Below are positions 1-7,943 of a stretch of 64,000 nt of DNA, piece by piece. This stretch comes from Panorpa germanica (taxonomy: Eukaryota > Arthropoda > Insecta > Mecoptera > Panorpidae). The position numbers and the translations under genes were made by a program. The notes under the pieces are model-generated. The model was not told where the DNA came from and did not search any database. It worked only from the letters and a program-made list of their open reading frames with translations. Every line of letters begins with the position of its first letter. Position 1 is the stretch's first letter. The stretch lies in assembly GCA_963678705.1 (NCBI GenBank), contig OY783209.1:17298001-17362000 (forward strand), written 5' to 3'.

Positions 1-753
1 CTAACGTAATGTACTGAATCAATTTCAATGTCCAATTCAATCCTACCTAAAGAATTTACTCTACAGTTTGACAAACCACGTATTGTTATTTCAGAGTCAT
101 TTGATTTAACATTCTTTAATGTTTTAAAATAATCTTCGCGCACTGCTGATAAATCACTACCGGTATCTATTAAAGCATTTACATTACTCCTGTTATTAAC
201 ACAAATTGATTTTATCATTTCTACTTTCATAACATTATGCTCCGCTTTAACAGTTTTTATTTTAGTATTACAGTTTCGGCTAACATGTCCATAATTACCA
301 CAATTAAAACATTTATAACCCTTGTCTTTATCAGGACACACTTTAGATGAGTGTGATAAAGAACCACAATTAAAACATTTAATCTCCTCACCTGTTGTCT
401 CAATTTTAGTTTTGGTACCTGGCCTAGATCTCTTATCATAATCCTGGGTATCCATTTTCATTTTTTCATATTGTTCCAGCTTACGTCTAAGTTGTCCATT
501 ATTCTCAGCTCCATAAAGTATTACTTTGTTAACTGCACTGTCGCGAATGCCTGCTATGATATAATCCATAATAGCTGCTTCTTCGACGTCTGCTTGTCGA
601 GCTATATCTAAAATATCATACACTTATTGACGAATATTTTCACCTGATTTCTTCACCCTTTGTTCAAGCATTTTGTGAACCTGTGCGCTATTTAAACTCG
701 TATCGAATTCATCAATCAAATACGATTAAAATGTATCCCAATTTATTATCCTG
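1..753 (-). pseudogene. Ty3-type gag-protease, 3' portion of copy A (interrupted and decayed)
   Basis: Read on the minus strand, this matches the gag-protease frame of copy B (30859-33105) from the middle of the capsid region through two CCHC zinc knuckles (around 280-400) into an aspartyl protease with a DTGSD-type active site (around 150-175). It packaged element RNA and began polyprotein processing. The frame carries nonsense codons where copy B has sense codons, for example TAA at the conserved RQYVYD stretch (about 625) and TAA close to the insertion junction (about 725), so it is dead. The 5' half of the same gene continues at 13063 on the far side of the Polinton insertion. The 3' part of the element lies outside the window. 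Confidence 0.85.
748..753. repeat. Left 6-bp target site duplication (ATCCTG) of the Polinton-like element
   Basis: ATCCTG directly precedes the first base of the left arm (AGTAGATGAAG). The same six bases directly follow the last base of the right arm. Removing the element plus one copy of ATCCTG rejoins the gag reading of copy A (in copy B: accaggataataaattggg). Six-base duplications are the known signature of Polinton/Maverick integrases. Confidence 0.93.
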
Positions 754-798
754 AGTAGATGAAGAAAGCGGGTTCTAGGACAGTTTAGAAATTGAGAT

Positions 799-936
799 GT
801 AAAGTATTGTGGTGGGGATGCATATAGGTCACGGTATGAAGAAGGGGGCGTGGCTAGACAATGTTGGGTAAAGTATTGTGGAGGGGATGCATATAGGTTA
901 CGGTATGAAGAAGGGGGCGTGGCTAGACAATGTTGG
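799..936. repeat. 69-bp tandem duplication near the left Polinton tip
   Basis: Two consecutive units (799-867 and 868-936) share gtaaagtattgtgg, the ggcgtggctagacaatg stretch and the text between, with only a few differences. The right arm carries a single unit near 12950-13017, so this is a left-arm expansion after the palindrome formed. Confidence 0.85.
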
Positions 937-1262
937 GGGTAATAGTGGGGTAATATGAAAGAGTGAGATAGCGATAATAAGTATTACGTGTGTGTTAGTA
1001 TTGGCGTAATTATTGCATTCTTCGTCAATTTCCGGAAACCAATCGTTTATGTTCGTGTCCTAGATGTATCTGTACTATATACTTATATGGTTTAGAAGAT
1101 GATGACGTCATTACAGCTTTTATCTGTTGGTACATTCTCTACAATACCCAAGGTTATGAGTGAGAAAGCAATAGTAGTAAAGAGTAAAATACCGATATTA
1201 ATTCTTATGTTTGATTTGTTATTGGTTATAAGATTATGACGTTGTAGGTGCAAAAATCGTTT

Positions 1263-1445
1263 ATGTTCGTATCCTCGATGTGCCTGTGGATGATGACGTT
1301 AATATATATTCCCACTTATGCATTTTTATGTATGTATGCATATGTAAGGAGATTCTGTTGTTGGAGGTGGTATTTAATATGGAGTGGTAGAGATGGTAAA
1401 TTAATGCATAAATGTCATTTAAATAGAGATGATGTTGAGCTGTAA
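1263..1445 (+). CDS. Small hydrophobic ORF (unknown), left arm
   Basis: This ORF encodes about 60 residues from the first in-frame ATG. The N-terminal half is hydrophobic and aromatic (LWMMTLIYIPTYAFLCMYAY), compatible with one membrane segment. The rest is basic and Cys/Trp-rich, followed by a polar tail ending in DDVEL. The right arm keeps the same frame (12440-12622) with one obvious change. Since the arms are nearly identical everywhere, this conservation is weak evidence for coding. No family was recognised. It may be a membrane peptide or chance open frame in the terminal region. Confidence 0.3.
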   Translation: MFVSSMCLWMMTLIYIPTYAFLCMYAYVRRFCCWRWYLIWSGRDGKLMHKCHLNRDDVEL

Positions 1446-1488
1446 TTACAGAGTAATGTTTTCTTAGTTCAAGCTAAAGTTTAATAGT

Positions 1489-1803
1489 ATGAACGGATTT
1501 AAGAATATTCCATGCGTAACATGGTTATTGGATTCGGGGGATATACGCGTCGGCATTGACAGTGAAGATAGATATTATGTGCAGGATATAACTGACGATT
1601 TTGATATAGATGACTGTGATTTAGAGGATATGACGGATGAAGAAATAATAATAGGTCACGAAGAAATTGAAATACAGGAAAAAGATTCTGATGTGGAAAT
1701 CATAGAATTATTAGACGATGATAATGAAGTTATTGAAATATTAGACTCTGACGATGAAATTGTAGAAGTGTTAGACTCTGATGATGAAATTGTAAAAGTA
1801 TAA
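1489..1803 (+). CDS. Small acidic protein with tandem SUMO-interaction-like motifs, left arm
   Basis: This is a 104-residue protein with an ATG start. An N-terminal globular-looking part (about residues 1-40, GVT/CVTWLLDSGDIRVGID region) is followed by a very acidic tail. The tail contains three successive units that each pair a short aliphatic beta-like run with acids: VEIIELLDDD (about residue 69), VIEILDSDDE (about 81) and IVEVLDSDDE (about 92), then a terminal IVKV. Aliphatic tetrads followed by Asp/Ser/Glu are the established form of SUMO-interacting motifs, and the DSDDE runs look like casein kinase 2 sites. I infer a SUMO-binding or chromatin/PML-directed accessory factor; an acidic nucleic-acid mimic is the alternative. 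The right arm has a full-length copy with about four substitutions. An AATAAA lies about 40 bp downstream. Confidence 0.7.
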   Translation: MNGFKNIPCVTWLLDSGDIRVGIDSEDRYYVQDITDDFDIDDCDLEDMTDEEIIIGHEEIEIQEKDSDVEIIELLDDDNEVIEILDSDDEIVEVLDSDDEIVKV

Positions 1804-1911
1804 CATAGTGGTTAATGCATATTTTTTTATGTAAAATTATATAAATAAATGAACTTTTAAAAACAATTGTGATTTATATTTTGATTTTGAAACTGAAATA
1901 TATAAGTTACA

Positions 1912-2148
1912 ATGGATAACGGTTGAAAGATTATTAAGCATATAAGAACAATTATTGAACATTTGAATAGTTCAAATTATTTAAGTATTCAGTGGAAAAA
2001 GTGGTCTGATTATAATAAAATAAATGTAAAGTTGTTAAATAAGTTATTAAAAAATAATAAAAATACCTATTCAATTGGATATAAGCGAAGCATTGAAAGC
2101 AATATAAGTGTCTTAAAATATTTTCAAACATTGTTAGAACTTGCTTAA
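1912..2148 (+). pseudogene. Unknown Polinton ORF, N-terminal frame, left arm (stop at codon 5)
   Basis: An ATG at 1912 opens a frame that reads MDNG and then meets TGA at 1924-1926. The right-arm copy has TGT there, so the stop is a left-arm mutation. Beyond it the frame stays open to 2148 and encodes a polar, Lys/Asn-rich, probably helical segment (SIQWKKWSDYNKINVKLL). It overlaps the next ORF by a few bases in the +1 frame, with the same arrangement in both arms. The pair may be one gene read through a frameshift or joined by splicing. No homologue was recognised; in Polintons this area usually holds lineage-specific or capsid-related genes. Confidence 0.45.
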
Positions 2149-2827
2149 TATATCTAATTGTATAACAGTGACATTAAAAAATTATAATTTGTGTTCTAAA
2201 TTAGTGGATAAATTTTTATATCAAGTGACTGCAGTTCCATTTTTATTTAATGAAGCACCTATATTATTAAAAAAAGATATGTATTTAATCAAAATAGGTT
2301 TAAATTGTATTAATCAGTTTGAACCAGAAATTTACATATATATTAAATATAATTTCGGACTAAAGTTAAATTTATGTGATTATTTTGAGCTTATAGAGCA
2401 TATTAAGCAATTGATTAATATGTTTAATGGTCAATTGGTAATACCATCGAATATATTAATTGGAACAAACTATAAAATAAATATATTTAATCCAAATAGT
2501 ATTGCAATTAATTCAAATTGTAAAACTCAAATATCAGTATTTTTAAATATTTTTGATTTAATACATTTCTTATCCTTAAATGATTATATTAATGCTATTG
2601 GTAAACATTTTTCTAAACTGCAAATTGATTTGTTTAATACATATAATATATTTTTAAATAGTATTGTAATGTATTTAAAAAATAAAAATATTGGTGTTTC
2701 GAAAGAGATTTTGACTCAATTTTTATTTTACGAATGTGAAGAGTTAAATTCTAATGATATATTATTAAAAATGATAGTAATTTCAAACATGTCGTATATA
2801 TTAGAAGAAATATCAAAACTATTGTAA
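2141..2827 (+). CDS. Unknown Polinton protein (about 228 codons), left arm
   Basis: This is a long open frame without an ATG at its beginning. It opens at 2138 just after an in-frame TAG, and the first ATG is near 2279. The product is rich in Asn, Ile and Leu, with alternating hydrophobic stretches (FEPEIYIYIKYNFGLKLNLC; IFDLIHFLSLNDYINAIGKH). There is no transmembrane signal or recognisable catalytic motif. The 3' end is convergent with the Cys-rich ORF across a 50-bp AT-rich gap that has AATAAA-like signals on both strands. In the right arm the last quarter is replaced by unrelated residues because of the 586-bp deletion. It is possibly the C-terminal part of a larger protein that begins at 1912. 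Function unknown. Confidence 0.5.
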   Translation: MLNISNCITVTLKNYNLCSKLVDKFLYQVTAVPFLFNEAPILLKKDMYLIKIGLNCINQFEPEIYIYIKYNFGLKLNLCDYFELIEHIKQLINMFNGQLVIPSNILIGTNYKINIFNPNSIAINSNCKTQISVFLNIFDLIHFLSLNDYINAIGKHFSKLQIDLFNTYNIFLNSIVMYLKNKNIGVSKEILTQFLFYECEELNSNDILLKMIVISNMSYILEEISKLL

Positions 2828-2883
2828 TTACTTAATTTATAATATATATATATATAAATTTAAAATGTATATAATTCTTTTAT

Positions 2884-3249
2884 TTATTTATTTGTTAGGG
2901 TATAACTACATCCATTAGAATCATAATATAACATATAATTACAATCATAACAGTTTCTTATTTGACATGGAGGACCATCTCTTTGTATGTTTCCTTTGTT
3001 ATAATGTTTGTAACATAATCGACGTCCTTGTATATTTTGATTTTCTTTTAAATACATTGGAAGCCGGTTCCAGTTTTGTTCAATATCGGTAGAGAACATT
3101 ATATAATGCAAGAAAAACTCTGTCGGTAAATAATGTAATTCTTCATCAGTAAGATTTTCTAGTAAACACTCATTTTCTTTATATTTTTTTAAAATAGCTC
3201 CAACTTTTGAAATCGTTTTCGAAACTTGTTCATGATCATTTAAACCCAT
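2884..3249 (-). CDS. Cys-rich 121-residue protein, present only in the left arm
   Basis: This ORF starts ATGGGTTTAAAT on the minus strand, divergent from the ATPase. The N-terminal two thirds are charged and helical-looking (residues about 1-75, including ENLTDEELHYLPTEFFLHYI). The C-terminal third is basic and Cys-rich (RRLCYKHYN, then PPCQIRNCYDCNY and a final GC), consistent with a small zinc-binding fold. Its start lies in the last unit of an 11-bp repeat series that recurs in the element's spacer, suggesting shared control. The right arm lost the whole gene. No family was recognised; a DNA-binding or transcription-related accessory factor is a guess. Confidence 0.55.
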   Translation of the reverse strand: MGLNDHEQVSKTISKVGAILKKYKENECLLENLTDEELHYLPTEFFLHYIMFSTDIEQNWNRLPMYLKENQNIQGRRLCYKHYNKGNIQRDGPPCQIRNCYDCNYMLYYDSNGCSYTLTNK

Positions 3250-3291
3250 TACGTTTAATTTACGTTGAGTTTACGTTCAAATTACGTTCCC
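3246..3291 (-). promoter_or_regulatory. Four 11-bp repeats overlapping the start of the Cys-rich ORF
   Basis: Read on the minus strand, four consecutive 11-mers run gaacgtaattt, gaacgtaaact, caacgtaaatt, aaacgtaatgg. The last contains the ATG of the Cys-rich ORF. The same 11-bp unit forms the spacer array at 7093-7190. The phase equals about one DNA turn, as expected for stacked protein binding sites. Confidence 0.6.
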
Positions 3292-3367
3292 ATATAATAT
3301 TTTCATATATAAAGATTAAATATTTAAAACGTATTTTATTACTTTATAACACATGCCTGGTTAAACA

Positions 3368-4069
3368 ATGAAGTTTATAAAGCAAAAAGAAACTCTTTCT
3401 GTAAAAAATATTGATAATCAAAGTAATAATTACACTAATAATTCAAAACATGGATCACTATTACCAAATGACATTAGATGCATTATTTGTGGACCTTCAA
3501 ACTGTGGAAAAACTAATGTTATGTTTAATCTAATTGAACATCCAAATGGGTTGCGATTTAAAAATATATACATTTATTCAAAATCTTTATATCAACCAAA
3601 ATATAAAATATTACAACAAATTATGAAGAATATTAATGGTATGGGATACTATACATACACTGACAATGAAGAGATTATTAGACCTGAAGATGCTAGCCCA
3701 AATTCTATATTCATATTTGATGATGTTGCTTGCGATAAACAAAATAATATTCGAAATTTTTTTAGCATGGGCCGTCATAATTTGATAGACTCTTTCTATT
3801 TATGTCAGACTTACAGCAAAATTCCAAAGCAATTAATACGGGATAATACTAATTTTATTATATTATTCAAGCAAGATGACTTAAATTTAAAGCATATATA
3901 TGATGATTATGTTAACTTTGACTTTCCAAGTTTTCTAGAGTTTAAACAAGTTTGTAATTTATGTTGGGATTCAAATAAATATTCCTTTATGGTAATAGAT
4001 AAAAATAGTGACTTAAATAACGGGCGATACAGAAAAGGATTTGATATGTTTTTAGATATAACCAAGTAA
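3368..4069 (+). CDS. Packaging ATPase (FtsK/HerA-type, Polinton A32-like), left arm
   Basis: This is a 233-residue P-loop ATPase with an ATG start. Walker A is GPSNCGKT (about residues 42-49) and Walker B is FIFDDV (about 115-120). An RHNLIDSFYLCQTYSKIPKQ stretch (around residue 138) fits the sensor region of the poxvirus A32-like genome-packaging ATPases that are a hallmark of Polintons and related DNA viruses. It would pump element DNA into a capsid, yet no capsid gene is present. It is divergent from the Cys-rich ORF across a 118-bp intergenic region, and the polymerase frame follows about 17 bp downstream. The frame is intact here but frameshifted in the right arm. The left copy reads DDVAC where the right reads DDVGC. 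Confidence 0.85.
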   Translation: MKFIKQKETLSVKNIDNQSNNYTNNSKHGSLLPNDIRCIICGPSNCGKTNVMFNLIEHPNGLRFKNIYIYSKSLYQPKYKILQQIMKNINGMGYYTYTDNEEIIRPEDASPNSIFIFDDVACDKQNNIRNFFSMGRHNLIDSFYLCQTYSKIPKQLIRDNTNFIILFKQDDLNLKHIYDDYVNFDFPSFLEFKQVCNLCWDSNKYSFMVIDKNSDLNNGRYRKGFDMFLDITK

Positions 4070-4086
4070 TCTTTACAATAATATTT

Positions 4087-6531
4087 GTGATATATGGAGA
4101 TTTTGAAACATTATTAAAACCCATTAGTACTTGTTATCCTGAAACTAATACATCATTTTCAAATAATATTCAAATTCATGAACCATATTCTTTTGCTTAT
4201 TATATTAAATGTTCCTTAAATGATTCCTTAAGTAAGTTTGTTACGTACAGAGGTATTAATTGCGTTAAAGTATTTATTGAAACAATAACTGAAGACGCTA
4301 AACAAATTTATAAAATCTTAAATAAAGTAAAGCCTTTAAATAAATTATCTGATTGGCAAAAACAGGAATATGATGAAGCTTCTATTTACCATATTTGTGA
4401 AGGTATCCTCAATGGTGATAAAGTGTTAGATCATTGTCACTTAACTGGTAATTACCGAGGAGCTGCTCATAATCATTGCAATTTAAAATTTACAATTAAA
4501 AAGTTTATACCTGTCATATTCCATAACTTAAGTAATTACGATAGCCATATAATTGTAAAAGAATTAGGTAATGATAGTGAAAAAATTAAAGTTATTCCAG
4601 AAAATAAGGAAAAGTATATATCTTTTACGAAACATATTTTGGTGGAATCAAAAGTCGATAAAAATGATAAAGTTCATAACTGCTATATTAAACTTAGATT
4701 TATTGATTCTTTACGATTTATGCATTCTAGTTTAAAAACACTTGCAAAAAATTTATTATCAGAACAATTTTTCGAATTAAAAAAATTCTATCCGAATGAA
4801 AATCATTTTAATTTATTAAAACGTAAAGGTGTATTTCCTAATGAATATGTAAATAGTAGGGATATGTTCAATGAATCTGACTTGCCATCTCAAAATAATT
4901 TTTATAGCTCACTTAATGGCTGTAATATATCTGACGATGCTTACAATCATGCCAAAATGGTTTGGTATGCATTTGAAATGAAAACATTAGGGGAATATTC
5001 AGACTTATATTTAAAGATCGATGTTCTGTTGTTAACAGATATTTTTGAAAATTTTCGAGATGTGTGCTATAAAACATATAATTTAGATCCCTGTCAATAT
5101 TATACAGCACCAGGACTATCTTGGGATGTTATGTTAAAGTATACAAGTATTGAATTAGAACTTTTAACAGATATTGATATGTTACATTTTATTAAAAAAG
5201 GTATAAGAGGTGGAATATCACAATGCTCTCACAGACATGGAATTGCAACTAATAAATATATGTCCAATTATGATTCAAATAAAGATTCTCAATATTTAAT
5301 GTATTGGGATGCAAATAACTTATATGGTTGGGCTATGAGTCAATATTTACCACATGAGGGATTTAAATGGTTAGATACATATAAATTACAAACATTTAAT
5401 GTAGAAGCTATTGAAGATAACTCAGATGTTGGTTATATATTAGAAGTCGATTTAAGATATCCTAATTATTTGCACGATGAACACAATGATCTACCTTTCT
5501 GTGCTAAAAATATTAAACCACCTTGCATTAAAACAAATGACGTTAAATTAATACCAAATCTAAATAACAAGTATAATTATGTGCTTCACTATAGATCGTT
5601 AAAGCAATGTCTTAAAAATAATCTGAAAATAGATAAAATTCATAGAATTTTGGAATTTAAACAGTCTGATTGGTTAAAAAGTTATATTGATCTAAATACA
5701 TTAAAAAGAAAGAACTCTGCAAATACATTTGAGAAAGACTTTTTTAAATTAATGAATAATTCAGTTTATGGGAAAACAATGGAGAATGTAGATAAACGTG
5801 TCGATGTAAAGTTAATAACTCATTGGGATAATATAGGACATAAAATGGGTGCTAATACACTTATAAGTAAACCAAACTATCATAGTTGTTCTATATTTCA
5901 TGAAAACTTAGTTGCTATTCAAATGCAAAAACTTAAAGTTTTTTATAATAAACCATTGTATTTAGGATTAAGTGTACTTGATATATCAAAAACTTTAATA
6001 TACGATTTTCATTATGATTTCATCAAAAAAGTCTATAAAGGTAATGCTAAATTGTTGTATACAGATACAGATTTATTAATATATCAAATTAAAACAGATG
6101 ATATTCATGACGATATTAAGTGTAATCTAGATAAATTTGATACACCTAATTATACATTTAATAATGAATTTTCATTACCTTTAATGAACAAAGCTAAATT
6201 AGGCTTAATGAAAGATGAATGCGCGGGTAGTATAATTTGGGAGTTTGTTGGGTTAAGGTCAAAAATGTATGCAATTGATATTGAGGGTTCATGCACAGCT
6301 AAAGCAAAAGGAATTAAGAAAAATATTGTAAACAAATTCAATATTAAAGATTATGTAAATTGTTTATCTCAGGATAACATATTATTGATCACAATGAATA
6401 CCTTTAAATCGATTAAGCATACAATTTATACTCAAATGATAAGTAAAGTAGGTCTTAGTGGAAATGATAATAAAAGATATGTATTAACTGATGGTATAAG
6501 TACTTTAGCACATGAACATTATAAAATTTAG
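4087..6531 (+). CDS. polB: Protein-primed type B DNA polymerase, left arm (814 codons, altered motif C)
   Basis: This is a replicative polymerase of the protein-primed family B. Visible motifs are Exo I DFET near residue 5, an HNH-like zinc segment DHCHLTGNYRGAAHNHCN (about 115), Exo II FHNLSNYDSH (about 145), Exo III YLKIDVLLLTDIFENFR (about 308), palm motif A DANNLYGWAMSQ (about 408), motif B NNSVYGKTMEN (about 556) and motif C YTDTDL (about 658). Two features suggest it is compromised. Motif C normally reads DTDS, as it does in the right arm, and the Ser is Leu here. The open frame also has no ATG before Exo I (it opens at 4045 and the first codon counted is GTG), so an N-terminal region is missing or spliced on. 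It is convergent with its twin across the spacer. Confidence 0.9.
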   Translation: MIYGDFETLLKPISTCYPETNTSFSNNIQIHEPYSFAYYIKCSLNDSLSKFVTYRGINCVKVFIETITEDAKQIYKILNKVKPLNKLSDWQKQEYDEASIYHICEGILNGDKVLDHCHLTGNYRGAAHNHCNLKFTIKKFIPVIFHNLSNYDSHIIVKELGNDSEKIKVIPENKEKYISFTKHILVESKVDKNDKVHNCYIKLRFIDSLRFMHSSLKTLAKNLLSEQFFELKKFYPNENHFNLLKRKGVFPNEYVNSRDMFNESDLPSQNNFYSSLNGCNISDDAYNHAKMVWYAFEMKTLGEYSDLYLKIDVLLLTDIFENFRDVCYKTYNLDPCQYYTAPGLSWDVMLKYTSIELELLTDIDMLHFIKKGIRGGISQCSHRHGIATNKYMSNYDSNKDSQYLMYWDANNLYGWAMSQYLPHEGFKWLDTYKLQTFNVEAIEDNSDVGYILEVDLRYPNYLHDEHNDLPFCAKNIKPPCIKTNDVKLIPNLNNKYNYVLHYRSLKQCLKNNLKIDKIHRILEFKQSDWLKSYIDLNTLKRKNSANTFEKDFFKLMNNSVYGKTMENVDKRVDVKLITHWDNIGHKMGANTLISKPNYHSCSIFHENLVAIQMQKLKVFYNKPLYLGLSVLDISKTLIYDFHYDFIKKVYKGNAKLLYTDTDLLIYQIKTDDIHDDIKCNLDKFDTPNYTFNNEFSLPLMNKAKLGLMKDECAGSIIWEFVGLRSKMYAIDIEGSCTAKAKGIKKNIVNKFNIKDYVNCLSQDNILLITMNTFKSIKHTIYTQMISKVGLSGNDNKRYVLTDGISTLAHEHYKI

Positions 6532-7092
6532 TACTAATTTTAAGTTAAGTTTAAGTTTTGTATAAATTTATATCTGTTTTAGTTAAGATAATTAAAATGT
6601 ATATTTATATAAAAATTTAAAAATAGCATATTTGTAAACAAATAATAATATATAAACACAAACCATTGAGTTTTATTATTATAAGATTTAATGTTTTAAT
6701 ACATCCATATAAAATAAGATACACATATTATATTAGTAATGTTTTGTTATATATAATTCTTATATGATTAACACTGGTCATAAGAGCTCTAATATATATG
6801 CATAGACATATTAATGTATGAGTATGCGTACATAAACTGGATGACAATTGTATACGTTATATGCAGGAGCAGTACCCAAATCAATTCATTAGTGAATGCA
6901 GGCATGTCAAAAAAACCAATATTTCATTTTTTATTATCATACCAACGTAATGGGAATGTAACTTGGAATATTGGAATAGTGGTGTAGGTTAGGTTACACA
7001 CCCGCATAGCGTGATTTATTTTAGAGCCCAAACCCAGGCCTAGTGGTTTTTTAAGTCAGTCAACATTGTGACATACAAACTTTAAATAGTTC

Positions 7093-7190
7093 GAACGTAA
7101 CTTGAACGTAATGGGAACGTAACTGAACGTAATGGGAACGTAACTTGAACGTAATGGGAACGTAACTGAACGTAATGGGAACGTAACGTA
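7093..7190. repeat. Array of about nine 11-bp units (GAACGTAA core)
   Basis: Units of 10-11 bp alternate between gaacgtaactt/gaacgtaact and gaacgtaatgg, giving a higher-order period of about 21-22 bp, and end in a degenerate gaacgtaacgtaa. Similar units lie at 6943-6964 and at the start of the Cys-rich ORF. An array of helically phased units fits an origin-binding or transcription-factor platform. Confidence 0.85.
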
Positions 7191-7215
7191 ATTCTAAAAT
7201 AAATACTCTACGTTA

Positions 7216-7524
7216 TTACGTCGTTGTTACTGTATTTGTTTCGTAGCTTTGTAGCTTCAAGAAACTACAGATTTTATATATAGCAGGTCGAGAACGGCTT
7301 TCTAGGGTTTCTGTACTATTTGCACCGATAAGGATCACATTATCGTTGGCAAAACATATGTCTACACAACCTTTCGAGTTAGAAACACAGTTCTCGTCGA
7401 ATACCATGTTCCAGAGCTCAGGCCCCATTACAGATCGCTGAGGACAACCTTTAGATAGTTGCCTTTTCATGGAACAATATTCGGTTTGTAAAATTAATGT
7501 TCGACAATGAAAATGGTTTTCCAT
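7216..7524 (-). pseudogene. Non-LTR reverse transcriptase remnant in the spacer
   Basis: The product contains SKGCPQRSVMGPELWNMVFD, the region between RT motifs of R1/LOA-type LINEs that usually reads KGCPQGS(V)LGP, followed by FANDNVILIGANST where the catalytic YADD/FADD is expected. The catalytic Asp pair is broken (AND) and only about 100 codons survive, so this is a dead fragment. It predates or accompanied formation of the element and is not part of a Polinton gene set. Confidence 0.65.
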
Positions 7525-7943
7525 AGCGCTGTAGACATACCTAGAGGTTTTTGCCGGCCTAATTCTTTAAAGGTCACTTGGCCACCAGACATTAGCAAAG
7601 GCACACTGAATTTCTATAAATATCTCATGTACATACTTGTACTTAAGCCTACTTACTTACCATTTGTTTGTTACCATTGATATTAGAGCTCTTATGACCA
7701 GTGTTAATCATATAAGAATTATATATAACAAAACATTACTAATAAAATATGTGTATCTTATTTTATATGGATGTATTAAAACATTAAATCTTATAATAAT
7801 AAAACTCAATGGTTTGTGTTTATATATTATTATTTGTTTACAAATATGCTATTTTTAAATTGTTATATAAATATACATTTTAATTATCTTAACTAAAACA
7901 GATATAAATTTATACAAAACTTAAACTTAACTTAAAATTAGTA

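Larger units (their letters stand above)
754..6795. repeat. Left arm of the giant inverted repeat
   Basis: This arm is the reverse complement of 7680-13062. The outer limit is AGTAGATGAAG; the inner limit is gagctctaatat, mirrored by atattagagctc at 7680. It holds, in order from the outside, a non-coding tip of about 500 bp, a small ORF, the acidic SIM-like ORF, the two overlapping unknown ORFs, the Cys-rich ORF (opposite strand), the ATPase and the polymerase. It is the longer arm because it keeps 2717-3302 and has an extra 69-bp copy near its tip. Confidence 0.92.
6796..7679. other. Unique spacer between the palindrome arms
   Basis: This is the only single-copy part of the element. It holds two isolated 11-bp units at 6943-6964, the main 11-bp array at 7093-7190, a LINE reverse transcriptase remnant (7216-7524, minus) and otherwise AT-rich sequence without a convincing gene. 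It separates the 3' ends of the two convergent polymerases, so any origin or hairpin-turn function of the palindrome would lie here. Confidence 0.8.

Noticed and set aside
7637-7858. Open frame across the inner edge of the right arm
   Set aside because: It is hydrophobic, AT-driven and crosses the arm boundary; no start context or similarity.
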